From Massilia sp. 9096 (GTDB lineage: Bacteria; Pseudomonadota; Gammaproteobacteria; Burkholderiales; Burkholderiaceae_D), in assembly GCF_000745265.1 (NCBI RefSeq), contig NZ_JQNN01000001.1, positions 2,604,001 to 2,668,000 on the forward strand: DNA of 64,000 bases, in the 5' to 3' direction. Every line of letters begins with the position of its first letter. The stretch's first letter is position 1. Shown here piece by piece: positions 19,520 through 28,547 of the stretch. The notes beneath the pieces were generated by a model that was not told where the DNA came from, searched no databases, and saw nothing but the letters and a program-made list of their open reading frames with translations. The position numbers and the translations under genes are program-made.

Positions 19520-20344
19520 ATGACGGTACACAAGCGTAACGTTGCCGGTGCGGCCGCCATCGCGGCGGCCGGGGTGATGCTGGCGCTGGCCGGCCTGCTG
19601 TCGGGATGCGACCGCCAGGAGAGCGGCGCCGCGCCCGGCAAGCCTGCCTCGGCCGGCGCCGTCCAGGCCGGCGCCGCGCCTGCAAACGCGGCGCAAGCGG
19701 GCAAGCCCGGCGCGCCCGCGCGCAAGGGCGACAAAGGCGGCGACAAGCCGCTGTGGCGCGCCCTCACCCCGGCCCAGCAGCTGGCGCTGCAACCCTTGCA
19801 GGGCGAGTGGGACCAGATGGATGGCGTGCGCAAGCAGAAATGGCTGCAGCTGGCCAACCGCTTTGCCAACATGACGCCGGAAGAGCAGGAACGCGTGCAC
19901 GCGCGCATGCGTGAATGGGCCAGGCTCACGCCCGAGCAGCGCGAACTGGCGCGCGAGACCTACAACCGCACCCGCAAGATCGCCCCGGACCAGAAGACCG
20001 CGACCTGGGAGAGCTACCAGCAACTGCCCGACGACCAGAAGAAGAAGCTGGCGGCCTCGGCAACCGGGCGCAAGGCGCCGGCGGTGGTGCCGTCGCAGGC
20101 CGACGGCAAGATCACGGCTCCACTCGGCCGTGGCGCCACCTCCTGCCCCGCCGGCACCGTGCGCAATACCATGTCCGCCACGCCGCCCTGCGTAGCGCCG
20201 GGCGCGCTGCAGAGCACGACGCCGGCCATCACGCCGCAGCCCGCGCCGGCAGTGCCGCCGTCCGCCGCGCCGCCCGCCCAGCCCGCACCGGCGCCGGAAA
20301 AGCGGGTGCCGGAGAACTGGGGCATCACACCGAACAACGCCTGA
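19520..20344 (+). CDS. DUF3106 lipoprotein-like protein
   Basis: The product has 274 residues. The signal peptide has a lipobox LLSGC (Cys about residue 30), so it is probably lipid-anchored in the periplasm. After an Ala/Gly-rich linker comes the DUF3106 core at about 75-165: LTPAQQLALQPLQGEWDQM, then repeated TPEEQERVHARMREW and TPEQRELARETYNRT units that look like tandem short helices. The C-terminal tail (about 190-274) is Pro/Ala-rich. It lies 3 bp after the DUF3619 gene, in the conserved order sigma-DUF3619-DUF3106-RDD. An envelope-stress target or sensor is plausible. No activity is known. Confidence 0.85.
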   Translation: MTVHKRNVAGAAAIAAAGVMLALAGLLSGCDRQESGAAPGKPASAGAVQAGAAPANAAQAGKPGAPARKGDKGGDKPLWRALTPAQQLALQPLQGEWDQMDGVRKQKWLQLANRFANMTPEEQERVHARMREWARLTPEQRELARETYNRTRKIAPDQKTATWESYQQLPDDQKKKLAASATGRKAPAVVPSQADGKITAPLGRGATSCPAGTVRNTMSATPPCVAPGALQSTTPAITPQPAPAVPPSAAPPAQPAPAPEKRVPENWGITPNNA

Positions 20345-20365
20345 CCTTCCACCAACGAGGCCGCG

Positions 20366-20929
20366 ATGAGCGCCAGCACCGCCAGCACCGCAAGTACGCC
20401 AAGCATCAAGCGCCGCCTGATCGCCCTGGTCTACGAAGTGTTCCTGGTGCTGGCGGTGAACGTGCTCGCGGCCGCGCTGTGGATGCTGCTCACCCGGAAC
20501 AGCCATGCGCCGATCGCCCTGTTCGGCCTGAAGGTCGTGCTGTTCCTGGCCACCGGCGCCTACTTCGTCTACAACTGGACCGCCAGCGGGCACACGCTGG
20601 CGATGAAAACCTGGCGCATGTGCGTCACGCGCGCGGGCGCAAGCGCGCAGCCGTATGCGCGCGTCCCGCTGCGCAATGCGGTCGTGCGCTATCTGCTGGC
20701 CTGGGGCTGGATCTTGCCGGCGCACGAGCTCAACGTCCTGCTCGGCCTGCACGACAAGGTCTCGAATGGGCTGGTGCTCGGCCTAGGCGTGCTGGCCTGG
20801 GCGCTGACCGCCCTGTTCGACCGCGACCGCCAGTTCCTGCACGACCGGCTGGCCGGCACGCGCGTGGTAGCGCTGCCGGCCAGGCGCGCGCCGGCCGCCG
20901 AAGCGGAGCCGCTCAAGCCGGCGGCCTGA
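20366..20929 (+). CDS. RDD family membrane protein
   Basis: The product has 187 residues. The RDD domain has three membrane helices, about 20-45 (LIALVYEVFLVLAVNVLAA), 52-70 and 110-130, with the conserved Arg in KRRLIALVYE and the later DRDRQFLHDRLAGTRVV. RDD proteins are small inner-membrane proteins, some with ion-exchange activity; the role here is unknown. It is the last gene of the sigma-factor cluster. Its 3' end overlaps the convergent beta-lactamase gene by 17 bp. Confidence 0.9.
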   Translation: MSASTASTASTPSIKRRLIALVYEVFLVLAVNVLAAALWMLLTRNSHAPIALFGLKVVLFLATGAYFVYNWTASGHTLAMKTWRMCVTRAGASAQPYARVPLRNAVVRYLLAWGWILPAHELNVLLGLHDKVSNGLVLGLGVLAWALTALFDRDRQFLHDRLAGTRVVALPARRAPAAEAEPLKPAA

Positions 20930-21806
20930 GTCCGAGCCCCTCCAGCGCGATGCGCGCCGCGCGCGCGATGATGTCGCTGCGGCCCTGGGCGTCCTTGGCG
21001 GCCCGGCGGGTGTAGATGGCCAGCACGACCGGCGCGCGCTGCGGCGGAAACAGCACGGCGATGTCGCCGGCGCTGCCGTAGCTGCCGGTGCCGGTCTTGT
21101 CGGCGACTTTCCAGCCGGCCGGCGCGGCGGCGCGGATGCGGTCCTTGCCGGTGGTGTTCCCCAGCATCCACGCGCGCAGGCGCGCCTGCGCGTCAGGCGC
21201 CAGGCCATCGCCCAGCAGCAGCGTGCGCAGCGTGCGCGCCATCGCCAGCGGCGTGGTGGTGTCGCGCGGGTCGCCAGGGATGGCCGAGTTCAGCTCGGTT
21301 TCCCAGCGGTCCAGGCGAAAGTCGGTATCGCCCAGCGTGCGCGCGTAACGCGTCAGTGCCGCCGGTCCGTTCACTTCGCGCAGCAGCGCGTTGGCCGCCG
21401 TGTTGTCGCTGTACTGCAGCGCTGCAGCGCACAGCTCGGCCACCGACAGCGCGCCGCCCGCGTGCTTGCCGGTCACCGGCGAGTAGTTCACGAACACCTG
21501 TTTCGGCAGCGCGACCTGCCGCTCGAGCAGACCCGGCTCACGCTCGGCGCACGCGAGGATCGCGGCCACCAGCACGGTCTTGAAAGTGCTGCACATCGGG
21601 AAGCGCCGGTCCTGCCGGTAGCCGATGGTGCGGCCGCTGGCGCCGTCGATGGCTGCAACGCCGAGTTCGCCCCCGAACTCACGCTCCAGCGCGGCAAAGC
21701 CGCCATCCGCAGTATCGACGGCATTTTGTACGCTAGCGGCGATGGCGCCGTCGAACGGCAGCGCAGCCAGCGCAAGCAGGATGTGGCGACGGGTGGTCGA
21801 ATGCAT
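20913..21806 (-). CDS. Class A beta-lactamase
   Basis: The product has 297 residues from ATG 21806. The N-terminus TTRRHILLALAALPF has a twin-arginine pair, so export by Tat is possible. All class A motifs are present: SxxK (STFK, Ser73), SDN at 133-135, ExxLN at 169-173 and KTG at 237-239. The enzyme should hydrolyse beta-lactam rings in the periplasm through an acyl-serine intermediate. Cys72 precedes the catalytic serine as in some extended-spectrum enzymes, but I see no partner cysteine after KTG, so it does not carry the disulfide of class A carbapenemases. The spectrum cannot be predicted. No LysR (AmpR-like) gene is adjacent. Confidence 0.93.
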   Translation of the reverse strand: MHSTTRRHILLALAALPFDGAIAASVQNAVDTADGGFAALEREFGGELGVAAIDGASGRTIGYRQDRRFPMCSTFKTVLVAAILACAEREPGLLERQVALPKQVFVNYSPVTGKHAGGALSVAELCAAALQYSDNTAANALLREVNGPAALTRYARTLGDTDFRLDRWETELNSAIPGDPRDTTTPLAMARTLRTLLLGDGLAPDAQARLRAWMLGNTTGKDRIRAAAPAGWKVADKTGTGSYGSAGDIAVLFPPQRAPVVLAIYTRRAAKDAQGRSDIIARAARIALEGLGLRPPA

Positions 21807-21924
21807 ATGGGAAGGCGCGCCTGGCGCATGGCCGAGTGGATGACACGGCCATTCTAGAACGGCTGGCGCGCCTTGGCGCGGCCGTGTGACCGGCGCCCGG
21901 GCCGGCGTGACGAAACGCGCCGGG

Positions 21925-22632
21925 TCAGAACTTTTCGTGTTCGCCGAGGAAGCGCCAGCGCCCCGCCGGCATGCCGGCCAGCGCGACACGGCCGATGCGC
22001 AGGCGGCGCAGCGAGGTCACCGTCAAGCCCACGCCCGCGCACAGGTCGAGGATGCGCGCCGCGTCGACGCCCTTGCCGGCGAAGCGCAAGCGCCCTTCGC
22101 TCTGCCAGCTGGCCTTGAGCGGATAGGCGCCGCCCATGTTCAGGCGCGACAGGCCGTTGTCCGCGATGGCGCCGCTGACCTCTGCCACGTACTCGTGCTC
22201 GATGCGATCGGCGTCCTGCACCAGCTTGCGCACGATGCGCCAGTCCTGGCTCAGCACGACCAGGCCGCTGGCTGCCTTGTCGAGCGGCGTGACCGGGTCG
22301 AGCTTGGCCAGGTGACGGCGCAGGAAACGCTGGCCCGGCGCCGCTTGCGTCTCGGGCGCGATCAATGCCAGCAGACCGGCGGCATCGACGCCGGCCGGCT
22401 TGTGCAGCAGGATCGTGGCCGGCAGCGGCTCGGAGGGTTCGGCGCCCGGCAGCAGCGCGACCGCCTGCGCGGGCGTCACGCGCGAAGCCGGGTCCTCGAC
22501 CACGCCGCCGTCGACGCTGACCCAGCCGCCGGCGATGTAGCGCTCGGCCTCGGCGCGCGAACAGCCCGCGACTTCGGCCACGCGCTTGGCCAGGCGAATG
22601 CCTTCGCCGTCCTTCTGCGACACGTCCGTCAT
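21925..22632 (-). CDS. rRNA pseudouridine synthase (RsuA/RluB family)
   Basis: The product has 235 residues from ATG 22632. The N-terminal S4-like RNA-binding domain (about 13-60, RLAKRVAEVAGCSRAEAERYI) is followed by the catalytic domain with LDKAASGLVVLSQD, where a Leu-Asp replaces the usual G/R-L-D start of the catalytic loop (LDPVTPLDKAASG, Asp118). It isomerises a uridine in ribosomal RNA. The family is RsuA/RluE/RluF-like and the exact position is not predictable. The ATG overlaps the threonine aldolase stop codon by one base, so the two are coupled although their functions are unrelated. Confidence 0.88.
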   Translation of the reverse strand: MTDVSQKDGEGIRLAKRVAEVAGCSRAEAERYIAGGWVSVDGGVVEDPASRVTPAQAVALLPGAEPSEPLPATILLHKPAGVDAAGLLALIAPETQAAPGQRFLRRHLAKLDPVTPLDKAASGLVVLSQDWRIVRKLVQDADRIEHEYVAEVSGAIADNGLSRLNMGGAYPLKASWQSEGRLRFAGKGVDAARILDLCAGVGLTVTSLRRLRIGRVALAGMPAGRWRFLGEHEKF

Positions 22633-23666
22633 CAAGCGCGCCAGTCCTGGAAGAAGGCCTTGAAGGCCTGGATCACCTTCTGCACGTCTTCTGCGCTCAC
22701 GTCCAGGTGGGTCACCAGGCGCGTATGCGGGCCGATCGAAGCGCGGATGCCCTGGCGCGCCAGCGCTGCGGACAGCGGCGCGCAGGCGGCCGGCGGCATG
22801 TCGACGTAGAAGATGTTGGTCTGCGGCGTCGTGACGCTCAAGCCCTCGATCTGGGCCAGGCCCTCGGACAGCGCCAGCGCGTTGGCATGGTCGTCGGCCA
22901 GGCGCTCGACGTTGTGCTCGAGCGCGTACAGGCCGGCCGCGGCGATGACGCCGGCCTGGCGCATGCCGCCGCCCAGCATCTTGCGCCAGCGCTTGCCCTG
23001 TTCGATGAAGGCCTTCGGGCCGAGCAGCACCGAGCCGACCGGCGTACCCAGGCCCTTGGACAGGCACACCGACACCGTGTCGAAACCGGCCACGATCTCG
23101 CGCAGGCTGACGCCCTGCCTGACGGCGGCGTTGCACACGCGTGCGCCGTCGAGGTGGGTGGCCAGGCCTTTTCCGTGCGCGAAGTCGGTCGCGGCTATCA
23201 CGTAGTCGCGCGGCAGCACACGGCCGCCGATGGTGTTCTCGAGCGCGAGCAGGCGCGAGCGCGCGAAGTGCATGTCGTCCGGCTTGATGTAGGCGGCGAT
23301 GTCCTCGACCGCGATCGAACCGTCCGGCTGGTTGGCGATCGGCTGCGGCTGGATGCTGCCCAGCACCGCGGCGCCGCCACCCTCGTACTTGTAGGTGTGC
23401 GCTTCCTGGCCGACCAGGTACTCGTCGCCGCGGCCGCAGTGCGTCATCAGCGCGATCAGGTTGGTCTGCGTGCCGCTCGGTGCGAACAGGCCGGCCTCAT
23501 GGCCGAACAGCTCGGCGGCCACGTCCTGCAGGCGATTGACGGTCGGGTCGTCGCCGTAGACGTCGTCGCCGACCGGGGCGGCCGCCATGGCGGCGCGCAT
23601 CGCTTCAGACGGTTGGGTCACGGTGTCGCTGCGCAGGTCGATCCAGCGCTGGGTTTGGTCGCTCAT
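22632..23666 (-). CDS. ltaE: Low-specificity L-threonine aldolase
   Basis: The product has 344 residues. This PLP enzyme splits threonine or allo-threonine to glycine and acetaldehyde. The N-terminus [16 protein letters not shown], the [10 protein letters not shown] phosphate loop, [10 protein letters not shown] with the PLP-nitrogen Asp, and [10 protein letters not shown] with the Schiff-base Lys204 are all typical of fold-type I aldolases. The length is normal. It precedes the pseudouridine synthase with a one-base overlap, and the methyltransferase gene lies 13 bp upstream. The three probably form one transcript. Confidence 0.95.
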   Translation of the reverse strand: MSDQTQRWIDLRSDTVTQPSEAMRAAMAAAPVGDDVYGDDPTVNRLQDVAAELFGHEAGLFAPSGTQTNLIALMTHCGRGDEYLVGQEAHTYKYEGGGAAVLGSIQPQPIANQPDGSIAVEDIAAYIKPDDMHFARSRLLALENTIGGRVLPRDYVIAATDFAHGKGLATHLDGARVCNAAVRQGVSLREIVAGFDTVSVCLSKGLGTPVGSVLLGPKAFIEQGKRWRKMLGGGMRQAGVIAAAGLYALEHNVERLADDHANALALSEGLAQIEGLSVTTPQTNIFYVDMPPAACAPLSAALARQGIRASIGPHTRLVTHLDVSAEDVQKVIQAFKAFFQDWRA

Positions 23667-23679
23667 GGTCTCGTCGTTC

Positions 23680-24624
23680 TCAATCGGTGGTGGCGAATGC
23701 GGCGCTTGCCGCGGTGGATGCGTCAGTATAGAAGCGGCCGGCCATCTCTTCCAGCCCCAGCTCCGCCATGACCTCCTGCAGGCGCTCGGCGGGCCGGCGG
23801 CGCGGCAGGTTTTTATAGGTGGCGATGATCAGTTCGTTCTTCATCGAGTGCTCCCAGCCCACCAGTTCGGTCACCGTGACCTGGTAGCCGTGCGCTTCCA
23901 GCTGCAGGCAGCGCAGCACGTTGGTGATCTGGCTGCCGAACTCGCGCGTATGGATCGGGTGGCGCCAGATTTCCGTCAGCACGCTGCGGCCCAGGTCCTT
24001 GCCCTTGTTCTTGCGCAGCACCGTGGCGATCTCGGCCTGGCAGCACGGCACCAGCACGATGTGTTTCGCATGCTTCTTGAGCGCGAAGTCGATCGCGTCG
24101 TCGGTCGCGGTGTTACAGGCGTGCAGCGCGGTGACCACGTCGATCGAGGGCGGCAGCTGGTCGGACCCGGTCGATTCGGCCACCGACAGATTCAGGAAGG
24201 ACATGCCCTCGCCGAAGCCGAGGCGATCGGCCAGCGCGGCCGACTTCTGCACCAGTTCCTCGCGCGTCTCGATGCCGTAGATATGGCCCTGCTCGCCCTG
24301 CGGCTTGTCCTTGAAGAACAGGTCGTACAGGATGAAGCCGAGATAGGACTTGCCGGCGCCGTGGTCGACCACGGACACCGGTCCCGCGTCGGCGTTCTTT
24401 TGGGCTTGCGCATCCTTGAGCAGCGGCTCGATGAACTGCACCAGGTGATACACCTGCTTGAGCTTGCGCCGGCTGTCCTGGTTCAGCTTGCCGTCGCGCG
24501 TGAGGATGTGCAGCTCCTTGAGCAGCTCGATCGACTGGCCCGGCTTGATTTCCGGCGCCAGTTCGTAGATGGTCGGCGCCGGCTTCTTGCCCGCGCCCTT
24601 GTCAGCTTGTTTCATGACGCGCAC
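23680..24624 (-). CDS. SAM-dependent methyltransferase
   Basis: The product has 314 residues. It has a class I methyltransferase fold: the SAM-binding motif I is VVDHGAGKSYLGF (about 87-99), followed by IYGIETRE and DVVTALHACNTATD (motif IV region). A ~60-residue helical N-terminal extension (ELLKELHILTRDGKLN) resembles that of the METTL25/RRNAD-type group with its PCCQAE motif (about 200-206). Substrate unknown; possibly nucleic acid. Two alternative starts lie within the first four codons. It is 10 bp from fdx on one side and 13 bp from ltaE on the other. Confidence 0.85.
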   Translation of the reverse strand: MRVMKQADKGAGKKPAPTIYELAPEIKPGQSIELLKELHILTRDGKLNQDSRRKLKQVYHLVQFIEPLLKDAQAQKNADAGPVSVVDHGAGKSYLGFILYDLFFKDKPQGEQGHIYGIETREELVQKSAALADRLGFGEGMSFLNLSVAESTGSDQLPPSIDVVTALHACNTATDDAIDFALKKHAKHIVLVPCCQAEIATVLRKNKGKDLGRSVLTEIWRHPIHTREFGSQITNVLRCLQLEAHGYQVTVTELVGWEHSMKNELIIATYKNLPRRRPAERLQEVMAELGLEEMAGRFYTDASTAASAAFATTD

Positions 24625-24634
24625 TCAGCGGCAC

Positions 24635-24973
24635 TCAGTGGTTCTCGGCCGCGTGGTTGATGGTGTATTTCGGGATCTCGACGACGAGGTCTTCGTCGGC
24701 GATGATGGCCTGGCAGGACAGGCGCGAGTTCGGCTCCAGGCCCCAGGCCTTGTCGAGCATGTCCTCTTCCTGTTCCTGCGGCTCGTTGAGCGAATCGAAG
24801 CCTTCGCGCACGACCACGTGGCAGGTGGTGCAGGCGCACACGCGGTCGCAGGCGTGTTCGATCTCGATGTCGTTCTCGAGCAGCGTGTCGCAGATGGACT
24901 TGCCGCGCGTGCCTTCGAGCACGGCGCCGTCGGGGCAGAACATGGGATGGGGCAGGATGACGATTTGTGGCAC
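24635..24973 (-). CDS. fdx: ISC-type [2Fe-2S] ferredoxin
   Basis: The product has 112 residues, adrenodoxin-like. It supplies electrons during Fe-S cluster assembly. Ligands are Cys42, Cys48, Cys51 and Cys87 (ACDRVCACTTC and RLSCQA). EEDMLDKAWGLE is the usual acidic helix that docks on the reductase and IscS. It is the last gene of the isc operon; a 62-bp gap with a stem-loop separates it from hscA. Confidence 0.97.
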   Translation of the reverse strand: MPQIVILPHPMFCPDGAVLEGTRGKSICDTLLENDIEIEHACDRVCACTTCHVVVREGFDSLNEPQEQEEDMLDKAWGLEPNSRLSCQAIIADEDLVVEIPKYTINHAAENH

Positions 24974-25002
24974 TTCTTTACCTCTTCTATTTTATTTTTG
25001 CC

Positions 25003-25027
25003 GTCATCACGGCGCAGCCGGGATGAC
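25003..25027 (-). other. Stem-loop between hscA and fdx
   Basis: On the transcribed strand, GTCATCCCGG pairs with CCGTGATGAC around a 5-nt loop. An A-rich tract follows, not a T-run, so it is an mRNA hairpin (stability or processing) or a short repeat remnant, not a terminator. Confidence 0.55.
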
Positions 25028-25035
25028 ATGGTCTT

Positions 25036-26940
25036 TCATACCTGGTCGAGCGCCTTGCCCGCCAGCGCCTTGCGCACGCTCTTGTCCATGCGGCGCGCTG
25101 CGAATTGCTCGGTGCCGCGCGCCAGGTCCTGGACTGCGTCGTGCAGCGCGTTCTGGCGCGTACCGGCCTCGATGTCCTGGTCGTTCGCGCGCATCATCGC
25201 ATCGCGCACCGCGTGCACCAGCTTGGCGATCGCGTCCTGTTCCTCGCCGCTGAGCAGGTCGGCATCAAGGTCGAGCGCCGACTGCGTGGCCAGCAGGATG
25301 CGCTCGCCCTCGACCTGCTCTTCGCGCAGCGCGCGCGCCGCCATGTCGATCGAGGCCGAATTGTACGAGTCCTGCAGCATGCGCGCGACCTCGTCGTCGC
25401 CCAGGCCGTAGGACGGCTTGACCGTGATCGACGCTTCCACCCCCGAGCGCGTCTCGCGCGCCGACACCGACAGCAGGCCGTCGGCGTCGACCTGGTAGGT
25501 GACGCGGATGCGCGCCGCGCCGGCCGCCATCGGCGGGATGCCGCGCAGCTCGAAGCGCGCCAGCGAACGGCAGTCCGACACCAGCTCGCGCTCGCCCTGC
25601 ACCACGTGCACGGCCAGCGCGGTCTGGCCATCCTTGAAGGTGGTGAACTCCTGTGCGCGCGCGCAGGGAATCGTCGAATTGCGCGGGATGATCTTCTCGA
25701 CCAGGCCGCCCATCGTCTCGATGCCGAGCGACAGCGGGATCACGTCCAGCAGCAGCCAGTCGTCGCCGGCGGCGCGGTTGCCGGCCAGGAGGTTGGCCTG
25801 GATCGCGGCGCCCAGCGCCACGACCTTGTCCGGGTCGATGTTGGCGTGCGGGATGGTGTGGAAGAAGTCGCCGACCGCGCGGCGGATGTGCGGCATGCGC
25901 GTCGCGCCGCCGACCAGCACCACGCCGTCGACGTCTTCGACCGTCACGCTGGCGTCGCGCATGGCCTTGCGCACGGCGTTCATGGTCTTGGCGACCAGGT
26001 TCTGGGTGATCTCGGCGAAGGTCCTGGCCGAGATGGTGACCTGCACCAGCTCGCCCGACTTCAGGATCGCCTCGACCGTGGTTTCCTCGTTGGTCGACAG
26101 CAGTTCCTTGGCCTGGCGCGCCTTGACCATCAGCGTCGCGGTGTCGACGTCCGACAGCGGCGCGAGACCGGCCTGCTGCGTGATGTGGCAGAACAGGCGC
26201 TGGTCGAAGTCGTCGCCGCCCAGGGCCGAGTCGCCGCCGGTGGACAGCACTTCGAACACGCCTTTCGAGAGCTTCAGGATGGAGATGTCGAAGGTGCCGC
26301 CGCCCAGGTCGTACACGGCGAACACACCTTCCTGGCCGTTATCCAGGCCGTAGGCGATGGCCGCGGCGGTCGGCTCGGACAGCAGGCGCAGCACGTTCAG
26401 GCCGGCCAGCTGGGCCGCGTCCTTGGTCGCCTGGCGCTGGGCATCGTCGAAGTAGGCCGGGACGGTGATCACGGCGCCGACCAGCTCGTCGCCAAGCGCA
26501 TCCTCGGCGGTCTGGCGCAGCGTGGCCAGGATCTGGGCCGAGACCTCGACCGGGCTTTTCACGCCGGCCACGGTTTTCAGCTGCACCATGCCGTGACCGC
26601 CTTCGCGGCCACCATCGACGAAGTCATACGGCAGGTTTTCGGCGTGGGCGATGTCCTTCAGGCCGCGGCCCATGAAGCGCTTGACCGAGACGATGGTGTT
26701 CTTCGGGTCCGTGGTGCGCGCCGCCATCGCCTTGTAGCCGATGTTGGCGTGGCCGTTCGGCAAATACCGCACGACCGATGGCAACAGCGCGCGGCCATCC
26801 TCGTCGCTCAGGACTTCGGGGATCGAGTGGCGCACCGTCGCGACGAGCGAATTGGTGGTGCCCAGGTCGATGCCCACCGCCAGCCGGTGCTGGTGCGGCG
26901 CGGTCGACATGCCGGGTTCGGAAATCTGCAGTAATGCCAT
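25036..26940 (-). CDS. hscA: Fe-S protein assembly chaperone HscA
   Basis: The product has 634 residues. This specialised Hsp70 is driven by HscB and releases clusters from IscU. The start [10 protein letters not shown] matches the family start. The ATPase domain (about 20-390) has [21 protein letters not shown] and VGGATRMP. The substrate-binding domain (about 395-510) has the [14 protein letters not shown] linker. A helical lid forms the C-terminus. It lies between hscB and fdx, separated from hscB by a 118-bp gap that contains a strong palindrome. Confidence 0.97.
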   Translation of the reverse strand: MALLQISEPGMSTAPHQHRLAVGIDLGTTNSLVATVRHSIPEVLSDEDGRALLPSVVRYLPNGHANIGYKAMAARTTDPKNTIVSVKRFMGRGLKDIAHAENLPYDFVDGGREGGHGMVQLKTVAGVKSPVEVSAQILATLRQTAEDALGDELVGAVITVPAYFDDAQRQATKDAAQLAGLNVLRLLSEPTAAAIAYGLDNGQEGVFAVYDLGGGTFDISILKLSKGVFEVLSTGGDSALGGDDFDQRLFCHITQQAGLAPLSDVDTATLMVKARQAKELLSTNEETTVEAILKSGELVQVTISARTFAEITQNLVAKTMNAVRKAMRDASVTVEDVDGVVLVGGATRMPHIRRAVGDFFHTIPHANIDPDKVVALGAAIQANLLAGNRAAGDDWLLLDVIPLSLGIETMGGLVEKIIPRNSTIPCARAQEFTTFKDGQTALAVHVVQGERELVSDCRSLARFELRGIPPMAAGAARIRVTYQVDADGLLSVSARETRSGVEASITVKPSYGLGDDEVARMLQDSYNSASIDMAARALREEQVEGERILLATQSALDLDADLLSGEEQDAIAKLVHAVRDAMMRANDQDIEAGTRQNALHDAVQDLARGTEQFAARRMDKSVRKALAGKALDQV

Positions 26941-26987
26941 GGTCGTGTTACCTGGTTTTATTATTCGATATGGTTCGAAAATTACTT

Positions 26988-27026
26988 AGGGTGGGCATTC
27001 GAGGCCGCGGCCCGAATGCCCACCCT
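26988..27026. repeat. Perfect 14-bp inverted repeat between hscB and hscA
   Basis: AGGGTGGGCATTCG and its exact complement CGAATGCCCACCCT flank an 11-bp loop. There is no T-run on the transcript. It may be a dispersed REP-like hairpin, or an mRNA element that lowers hscA-fdx expression relative to the upstream genes. Confidence 0.75.
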
Positions 27027-27058
27027 AGGGAATTCATGTCATCTTGTGTGCTCGCGCC

Positions 27059-27574
27059 TCAGCTCTCCAGCGCTTCGAAGGCGCGCTGCACGTCGTCGCC
27101 GAAGCGCTCCAGGAACATCAGCGCGCGCACGCCCTGCGCGGCCTGCTGAAAGTCGCCGGCGTCGAGCAGCTGGCCGACCTGGGCCAGGCGGCTCTTGCGC
27201 TCGCTGCGCAAGCGCGCGTCGATCGCGTCCAGCGCCGCCGCGTCCTTGTCGGAGCGCGCATCGTCGAGCGCCTCGCGCAGCTCCATCTGCTCCATCAGGA
27301 AGTCCATCGGCATGGCCGTGTTGGACTCGGTCTGCAGGTCGACGCCGTTGATCTCGCAGAGGTACTGGGCGCGCTTTTGCGGATTGCGCAGCGTTTGATA
27401 GGCCTCGTTGGCGCGCGTCGCCCATTGCATCGCGACGCGCTTTTCGGCGTCGGAAGCGTTGACGAAGCGGTCCGGGTGCACCCGGCCCTGGACTTCGCGG
27501 TAGGCGCTGTCCAGGGCGTTCATGTCGATGTCGAACCTGGCGGGCAGCTGGAACAGCTCGAAGTGATTCTGCAT
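27059..27574 (-). CDS. hscB: Co-chaperone HscB (J-domain)
   Basis: The product has 171 residues. The J-domain (about 3-75) contains HPDRF (33-37), whose HPD stimulates the HscA ATPase. The C-terminal three-helix bundle (about 85-170) binds IscU. The N-terminal MQNHFELFQLPARFDID is the family signature. It lies 20 bp after iscA in the operon. Confidence 0.96.
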   Translation of the reverse strand: MQNHFELFQLPARFDIDMNALDSAYREVQGRVHPDRFVNASDAEKRVAMQWATRANEAYQTLRNPQKRAQYLCEINGVDLQTESNTAMPMDFLMEQMELREALDDARSDKDAAALDAIDARLRSERKSRLAQVGQLLDAGDFQQAAQGVRALMFLERFGDDVQRAFEALES

Positions 27575-27594
27575 GTCGATACGATCGGCCCGCG

Positions 27595-27918
27595 TCAGAT
27601 GCGGAAGCTTTCGCCGCAGCCGCAGTTGTCCTTGACGTTCGGGTTGTTGAAGCGGAAACCTTCGTTCAGGCCTTCGCGGGCGAAATCGAGTTCGGTGCCG
27701 TCGATGTAGGGCAGGCTCTTGGGGTCGACGAAGACCTTCACGCCGTGCGATTCGAACACGTTGTCTTCATTCGCCGCCTCGTCGACGTATTCCAGCTTGT
27801 AGGCCAGGCCGGAGCAGCCGGTGGTGCGCACGCCGAAACGCAAGCCGACTCCCTTGCCCCGGCGCTCGAGGTAGCGATTGATATGTTTCGCGGCTTTTTC
27901 GGTGAGAGTCACTGCCAT
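27595..27918 (-). CDS. iscA: A-type iron-sulfur carrier IscA
   Basis: The product has 107 residues. It holds Fe or a [4Fe-4S] cluster through Cys35 (TTGCSG) and the CxC pair Cys99/Cys101 (NCGCGES) and passes it to apo-enzymes. The length is normal. It lies between iscU and hscB. The gap to iscU is unusual at 170 bp and is mostly filled by a palindromic repeat. Confidence 0.97.
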   Translation of the reverse strand: MAVTLTEKAAKHINRYLERRGKGVGLRFGVRTTGCSGLAYKLEYVDEAANEDNVFESHGVKVFVDPKSLPYIDGTELDFAREGLNEGFRFNNPNVKDNCGCGESFRI

Positions 27919-27971
27919 GTCAAATCTCCAGCTTGCTTACAAAATACTTAATACAACATTAGTACTGCAAT

Positions 27972-28090
27972 AAGGGCCTCGAAAACCGTAGCGAGCGGCC
28001 GCAGGTTTGGTAGAGAAGCGCAGCTGTACGAGTAGTACAGCGAGCATCGCAAACCGAACCTGCAACGCGCAGTAGGTTTGCGAGGTCCTT
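27972..28090. repeat. 119-bp imperfect palindrome at the iscU stop codon
   Basis: The ends AAGGGCCTCGAAAACC and GGTTTGCGAGGTCCTT are inverted. The centre is a perfect hairpin GCTGTAC-GAGTA-GTACAGC. Most of the element folds back on itself. Its right end overlaps the first two bases of the iscU stop codon as read on the plus strand. It looks like a non-autonomous, MITE- or REP-like element inserted at a gene end. I believe I have seen the same sequence dispersed in Massilia-type genomes, but cannot verify that here. Confidence 0.75.
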
Positions 28091-28487
28091 ACGCTGCTTT
28101 TTCTTCGGCGGCGTGCTTGTGCTTGTAGTCGGCGACGGCGGCCTTGATCGCGTCTTCCGCCAGGATCGAGCAGTGGATCTTCACCGGCGGCAGCGCCAGC
28201 TCTTCGGCGATCTGGGTGTTCTTGATGGACAGCGCTTCGTCCAGCGACTTGCCCTTGACCCATTCGGTCACCAGCGAGCTCGAGGCGATCGCCGAACCGC
28301 AGCCGTAGGTCTTGAACTTGGCGTCTTCGATGACGCCGGCTTCGTTGACCTTGATCTGCAGCTTCATCACGTCGCCGCAGGCCGGTGCGCCGACCATACC
28401 GGTGCCGACGTCGTCCGAGTTCTTGTCGAACGAGCCGACGTTGCGCGGGTTTTCGTAGTGGTCGAGGACTTTGTCCGAGTAAGCCAT
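28089..28487 (-). CDS. iscU: Fe-S cluster scaffold IscU
   Basis: The product has 132 residues. The scaffold ligands Cys37, Asp39, Cys63, His105 and Cys106 are all present (PACGD, YGCGS, KIHCS). LPPVK at 99-103 is the HscA recognition site. The Lys/Ala-rich tail HKHAAEEKAA is ordinary. The TAA stop overlaps the end of the palindromic repeat. It lies 60 bp downstream of iscS. Confidence 0.98.
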   Translation of the reverse strand: MAYSDKVLDHYENPRNVGSFDKNSDDVGTGMVGAPACGDVMKLQIKVNEAGVIEDAKFKTYGCGSAIASSSLVTEWVKGKSLDEALSIKNTQIAEELALPPVKIHCSILAEDAIKAAVADYKHKHAAEEKAA

Positions 28488-28547
28488 GGTAGTGCTCCTA
28501 AATATGCGTATGCGTTGATTGCGTAAAGGCCGGTGCTCGGTAATCGC

